Source: Hyphomicrobiales bacterium (lineage in GTDB: Bacteria > Pseudomonadota > Alphaproteobacteria > Rhizobiales > Aestuariivirgaceae). From it: a stretch of DNA of 7,734 nt. Shown in pieces: positions 5,090-7,734 of the stretch. The DNA lies in contig JAHFPK010000129.1 of the NCBI GenBank assembly GCA_023266715.1, forward strand, positions 1 to 7,734. Direction: 5' to 3'. The notes beneath the pieces were generated by a model. It saw only the letters and a program-made list of their open reading frames with translations, was not told the DNA's origin and did not search any database. Made by a program: the position numbers and the translations under genes. Every line of letters starts with the position of its first letter. Within the stretch, counting starts at the first letter, position 1.

Positions 5090-6105
5090 CCGCCCGCGTC
5101 CTTCCACGCCGCGATGCCGCCCTGGATGTGGCAGGCGGAGGTGATGCCCGCCTCCTGGGCCGCCTGAACGGCCATGGCTGAGCGCTCGCCATAGGCGCAA
5201 AAAAAGACGACGCGCCGGTTCGCGCCAAGCGCCCTGAGCAGCCCGCCACCTGCAAGATTGTCCCTGAGTTTCGGATAGGGCTCATGCAGCGCACCGGGAA
5301 TAGTTCCATGCCGCTCGCGCTCCGATTTTTCCCGAAGGTCAATGAGAGCCACATCCTGCCGCCCGATCAACTTCATGGCGTCGGGGGCAAGAACCGCCCA
5401 TCCCTTCTGCGCCACGGTGTCCTGGGCTAGGCCGATGCGCATGTTGGCGGGAACCGCCACATCCATCATTTTCGGGTTTGGCAGTTTCAGATTGTTCATG
5501 ATCTCGACATATTCGTCCACGGACTTTACCTGAAGCCGCGGGTTGCTGCGCCGTTCCTCGCCAATGGTGCTGACCGTGTCGCCCTTGTAGTCATGGGCCG
5601 GGTAGACCAGCGTGTCGTCCCGCAACTTCAGCAACCGGTTGAAGATCGAGTCATATTGCGCCCGGGCATCGCCGTTCTGGAAGTCGGTGCGGCCGGTGCC
5701 GCGGATCAGCAGGGTATCTCCGGTGAAAACCCGGTCGTCCATGGTGAAGGAATAGGAGTCGTCGGTGTGGCCCGGCGTGTAGATGACATCGAGGCTGACG
5801 CCTTCAATGTCGAGCTTGTCACCATCGGCCAGGCGCAGCGAGACCACATCGGCCCTGCTCTTCTCGCCCATCACGGTCACGCAGCGAGTCCGGTCCCGCA
5901 GCGCCCCGAGCCCGGTTACGTGGTCGGCATGGAGATGCGTGTCGACCGCCTTGACGAGGCGGAGATCGAGTTCATTCATGAGCTGCAGGTAACGGTCGAC
6001 CTTCTCCAGGACCGGGTCGATGATGAGCGCCTCGGCGCCCCTGCGGCTGGCGATGAGATAGCTGTATGTACCCGTTACGCTGTCGAAAAGCTGGCGAAAG
6101 ATCAT
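5074..6105 (-). CDS. Persulfide dioxygenase (ETHE1-like MBL fold) fused to a C-terminal rhodanese domain
   Basis: A 343-residue two-domain protein. Residues 1 to about 230 are an ETHE1-type metallo-beta-lactamase fold: THLHADHVTG at 56-65 (H57, H59, D61, H62), PGHTDDS with H113, FTGDTLLIRGTGRTDFQNGD with D130 and the ETHE1-type RTDFQ signature, and YPAHDYKG with H171. H57, H113 and D130 match the Fe(II) ligands of human ETHE1. Residues about 240-343 are a rhodanese domain with LIDLRE at 254-259 and the active loop CAYGERS, where C303 is the sulfurtransferase cysteine. The fused form is known: the first domain oxidises glutathione persulfide to sulfite and the second moves sulfane sulfur between thiosulfate, sulfite and glutathione. 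All catalytic residues are present, so it should be active in cytoplasmic sulfide detoxification. The ATG at 6105 has GGAGG six bases upstream. No sulfide:quinone reductase or BigR-like regulator is in the window. Confidence 0.95.
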   Translation of the reverse strand: MIFRQLFDSVTGTYSYLIASRRGAEALIIDPVLEKVDRYLQLMNELDLRLVKAVDTHLHADHVTGLGALRDRTRCVTVMGEKSRADVVSLRLADGDKLDIEGVSLDVIYTPGHTDDSYSFTMDDRVFTGDTLLIRGTGRTDFQNGDARAQYDSIFNRLLKLRDDTLVYPAHDYKGDTVSTIGEERRSNPRLQVKSVDEYVEIMNNLKLPNPKMMDVAVPANMRIGLAQDTVAQKGWAVLAPDAMKLIGRQDVALIDLREKSERERHGTIPGALHEPYPKLRDNLAGGGLLRALGANRRVVFFCAYGERSAMAVQAAQEAGITSACHIQGGIAAWKDAGGPIER

Positions 6106-6164
6106 TACCGTCCTCCGGGATGGCGCACCACCCGTTTTTTCCTGCTGAATGGTCTTGCTTTTAC

Positions 6165-6178
6165 AGTCAAGGAGTCAA
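6165..6178. promoter_or_regulatory. Direct repeat AGTCAA with eight-base period upstream of the dioxygenase gene
   Basis: AGTCAA occurs at 6165-6170 and 6173-6178; on the minus strand this is a tandem TTGACT, either copy of which resembles a -35 box. I found no good -10 at 16-18 bases from either copy, so the promoter of the dioxygenase gene is unresolved, but this is the best candidate location in the 170-base divergent region. Confidence 0.25.
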
Positions 6179-6218
6179 CAGAAGTACGTGGACATTTAAG
6201 ACAGGTTATGGCGTATCG

Positions 6219-6239
6219 CAACCGGTTAAGCCGCGGTTG
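6219..6239. promoter_or_regulatory. Inverted repeat CAACCG-N9-CGGTTG upstream of the MFS gene, possible operator
   Basis: Two perfect six-base arms flank nine bases, 36 bases before the ATG at 6276. Inside is the eight-base palindrome AACCGGTT at 6220-6227. Such 21-base dyads upstream of efflux genes are often sites for TetR- or MarR-type repressors, but no regulator gene is adjacent here and the assignment is inferred. Confidence 0.3.
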
Positions 6240-6275
6240 AATCTTTTGTTCCGTTGGGCAATACAGTGACCTGCC

Positions 6276-7625
6276 ATGCGCCGCCTCGTCATATCCCGGG
6301 ACGTCCTCGTCATCGCCGCTGCAATCGTGGGGAGCAGTGTTGTCATGCTGGGCGAGAGCGTGGTAACGCTGGCGCTCCCCAGCATCGCCAGGACTTTGCA
6401 GGTGCCGTTTGCCAGCCTGCAGTGGGTGGTCGACGGTTATAACCTTACGCTCTCATCGTTCATTCTTTTTGGCGGCTCGCTCGGCGATCTTCTTGGCCTC
6501 AGGCGGGTTTACCTATGGAGCGCTTGCGCGTTTCTGCTGTTGTCACTTGTGTGTGCATTGGCCTGGAACGGCTTGACGCTGATCGTGTTTCGCGCCCTGC
6601 TTGGCGTTGCGGGCGCACTCCTCACACCCGTAAGCCTTGCCGTCCTTAACGCGCAACTGCCCAAGGACATGCGCAGCCGCGCCGTCGGCTACTGGACGGC
6701 GGCCACCTCGATTGTGCTGGCGCTTGGGCCCCTGGTGGGCGGCTATCTCGTCGATCTCTTCACCTGGCGCGCGATCTTCCTCTTTAATGTGCCGCTCGCC
6801 CTTATCGCGATAGGGATTGGCTATGCCGCGCTGGAGAAAACCCCGATAGGCCGCGACATAAGCATCGACTGGTTTGGCGCCATCCTGGCGTTTCTGTTTC
6901 TTGCAGGGCTCACCTACGGGCTCATTGAGGGCCCGGCAAATAGCTGGCCGCCTGCCACCATCGGAGCTCTTGTGGCGGGTGCTGCGTGTTTTGTTGCCTT
7001 TGTCTGGTGGGAGCGTCGGGCTCGCCATCCGCTGATCGATCTCTCGCTCTTTCGCAACAGAAACTTTTCTGCCACCAACTCTGCAACGCTTCTGCTTTAT
7101 GCTGCATTCGGCGGCTTCGGGTTTCTGTTTTCCTATTTCCTGCAAACTGCCGCGGGCTATTCGGCCACCGCCGCGGGGGCAGCGTTCCTGCCCTTGTCGG
7201 TGATGCTGGCGTTCCTCTCCGGCACAGTGGGGGAATATTCATCCCGTATCGGTCCCCGCTGGTTCATGACCCTGGGGCCCCTGCTCTGTTCGGCCGGCAT
7301 GCTGTCGCTTCTGTCACTGGGACCACATACGACCTATCTCTCCGGTGTGCTGCCGGGCGTATTGCTGTTTGGCGCGGGGCTGGTGCTTACGGTAGCGCCC
7401 TTGACCGCAACAGCGCTCAACTCCGCGCCGGACGAAAAATCGGGGATCGCGTCTGCCATCAACAATGGAGTGGCAACCGCCGGCCCGCTCATTGTCATCG
7501 CCCTCTTGGGCCTTGGCGGGCTTGAGCACGCCTATGTCTTTGGCGTGTGGCTATGCGTTGTCCTTGCAGCGCTTGCAGGTCTTGTCTCTTTTGCCTTTGT
7601 GCGCAAGGCCAAAGCTTCATCATGA
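6276..7625 (+). CDS. DHA2-type major facilitator superfamily exporter (EmrB/QacA-like)
   Basis: A 449-residue membrane protein with about 14 hydrophobic segments, the layout of proton-driven DHA2 drug exporters. Motifs in order: a TM1 signature, LGESVVTLALPSI at 25-37, with E27 where most relatives have Asp; motif A, GGSLGDLLGLRRVYL at 66-80; a motif B-like R106 ALLGVAGALL; and the motif C antiporter signature ALGPLVGGYLVD at 149-160, followed by WRAIFLFNVP at 164-173. The midpoint loop ERRARHPLIDLSLFRNRNF is typical of the family. It is somewhat shorter than common 470-520 residue members but appears complete. An in-frame TGA nine bases before the ATG at 6276 rules out an upstream start, and no Shine-Dalgarno sequence is visible before it. 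It stands alone, without the EmrA-like adaptor gene, so the substrate cannot be predicted. It is divergent from the persulfide dioxygenase gene. Confidence 0.92.
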   Translation: MRRLVISRDVLVIAAAIVGSSVVMLGESVVTLALPSIARTLQVPFASLQWVVDGYNLTLSSFILFGGSLGDLLGLRRVYLWSACAFLLLSLVCALAWNGLTLIVFRALLGVAGALLTPVSLAVLNAQLPKDMRSRAVGYWTAATSIVLALGPLVGGYLVDLFTWRAIFLFNVPLALIAIGIGYAALEKTPIGRDISIDWFGAILAFLFLAGLTYGLIEGPANSWPPATIGALVAGAACFVAFVWWERRARHPLIDLSLFRNRNFSATNSATLLLYAAFGGFGFLFSYFLQTAAGYSATAAGAAFLPLSVMLAFLSGTVGEYSSRIGPRWFMTLGPLLCSAGMLSLLSLGPHTTYLSGVLPGVLLFGAGLVLTVAPLTATALNSAPDEKSGIASAINNGVATAGPLIVIALLGLGGLEHAYVFGVWLCVVLAALAGLVSFAFVRKAKASS

Positions 7626-7734
7626 TCCCAACTGGAGACCGGCGAAATAAATAAAGGTCAGAACTGGGCCACGCCAGCCAATGGGTCACAAGCTACGTAT
7701 CGGCTCGGAATACGCAGAAACCGAAAGCCTGCGG

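Noticed and set aside
5593..6240. 215-residue plus-strand frame opposite the persulfide dioxygenase
   Set aside because: Antisense shadow of a gene with all catalytic motifs intact on the other strand.
7626..7734. Possible C-terminal ends of a minus-strand gene at the right edge
   Set aside because: All three minus-strand frames from the edge reach a stop within 42-75 bases, and none shows a recognisable ending; there is too little sequence to choose.

Overview
The window looks like a chromosomal stretch from an alphaproteobacterium, most likely of the Hyphomicrobiales (Rhizobiales) type. This is inferred from family content (PepSY/cytochrome b561 pair, GlsB/YeaQ, YidB, small two-cysteine secreted proteins), moderately high GC, and TTG starts beside clear AGGAG ribosome sites. 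No tRNA, rRNA, insertion sequence, CRISPR array or phage gene is visible, and nothing in base composition suggests recent transfer. No marker gene fixes the genus.

Layout. 1-220 (minus) is the start of a secreted protein with a Gly/Asp/Ser low-complexity stretch, cut by the window edge. 349-792 (minus) is a YccF-family membrane protein. 964-1817 (minus) is a two-gene operon: a small periplasmic PepSY protein followed by a cytochrome b561 whose TTG start overlaps the PepSY stop. A 318-base gene-free region (1818-2135) full of small repeats separates it from a divergent second cytochrome b561 of the CybB type (2136-2699, plus). Then come a divergent pair, GlsB/YeaQ-like (2737-2994, minus) and YidB-like (3123-3554, plus), and a small exported two-cysteine protein of unknown function (3676-3990, plus). 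A creatininase-family amidohydrolase follows (4265-5017, plus). Convergent to it is a persulfide dioxygenase-rhodanese fusion (5074-6105, minus), and divergent from that a DHA2-type major facilitator exporter (6276-7625, plus). The last 109 bases hold no gene I can call.

Function. The first two thirds is biased towards the cell envelope: two di-heme b-type membrane cytochromes, a PepSY protein, and several small membrane or exported proteins of the kind often tied to envelope or general stress. The PepSY gene and the two b561 cytochromes share one regulatory region and may form an electron-transfer module at the cytoplasmic membrane. The last third holds separate metabolic functions: amide hydrolysis, persulfide detoxification and drug or metabolite efflux.

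I found no clearly new multi-gene system. The points most worth a second look are the PepSY/b561 pair with its shared control region, an OmpR-like direct repeat there, a non-canonical metal-site motif in the creatininase homologue, tandem hairpins at the dioxygenase stop codon, the unknown two-cysteine secreted protein, and the truncated Gly/Asp-rich protein.
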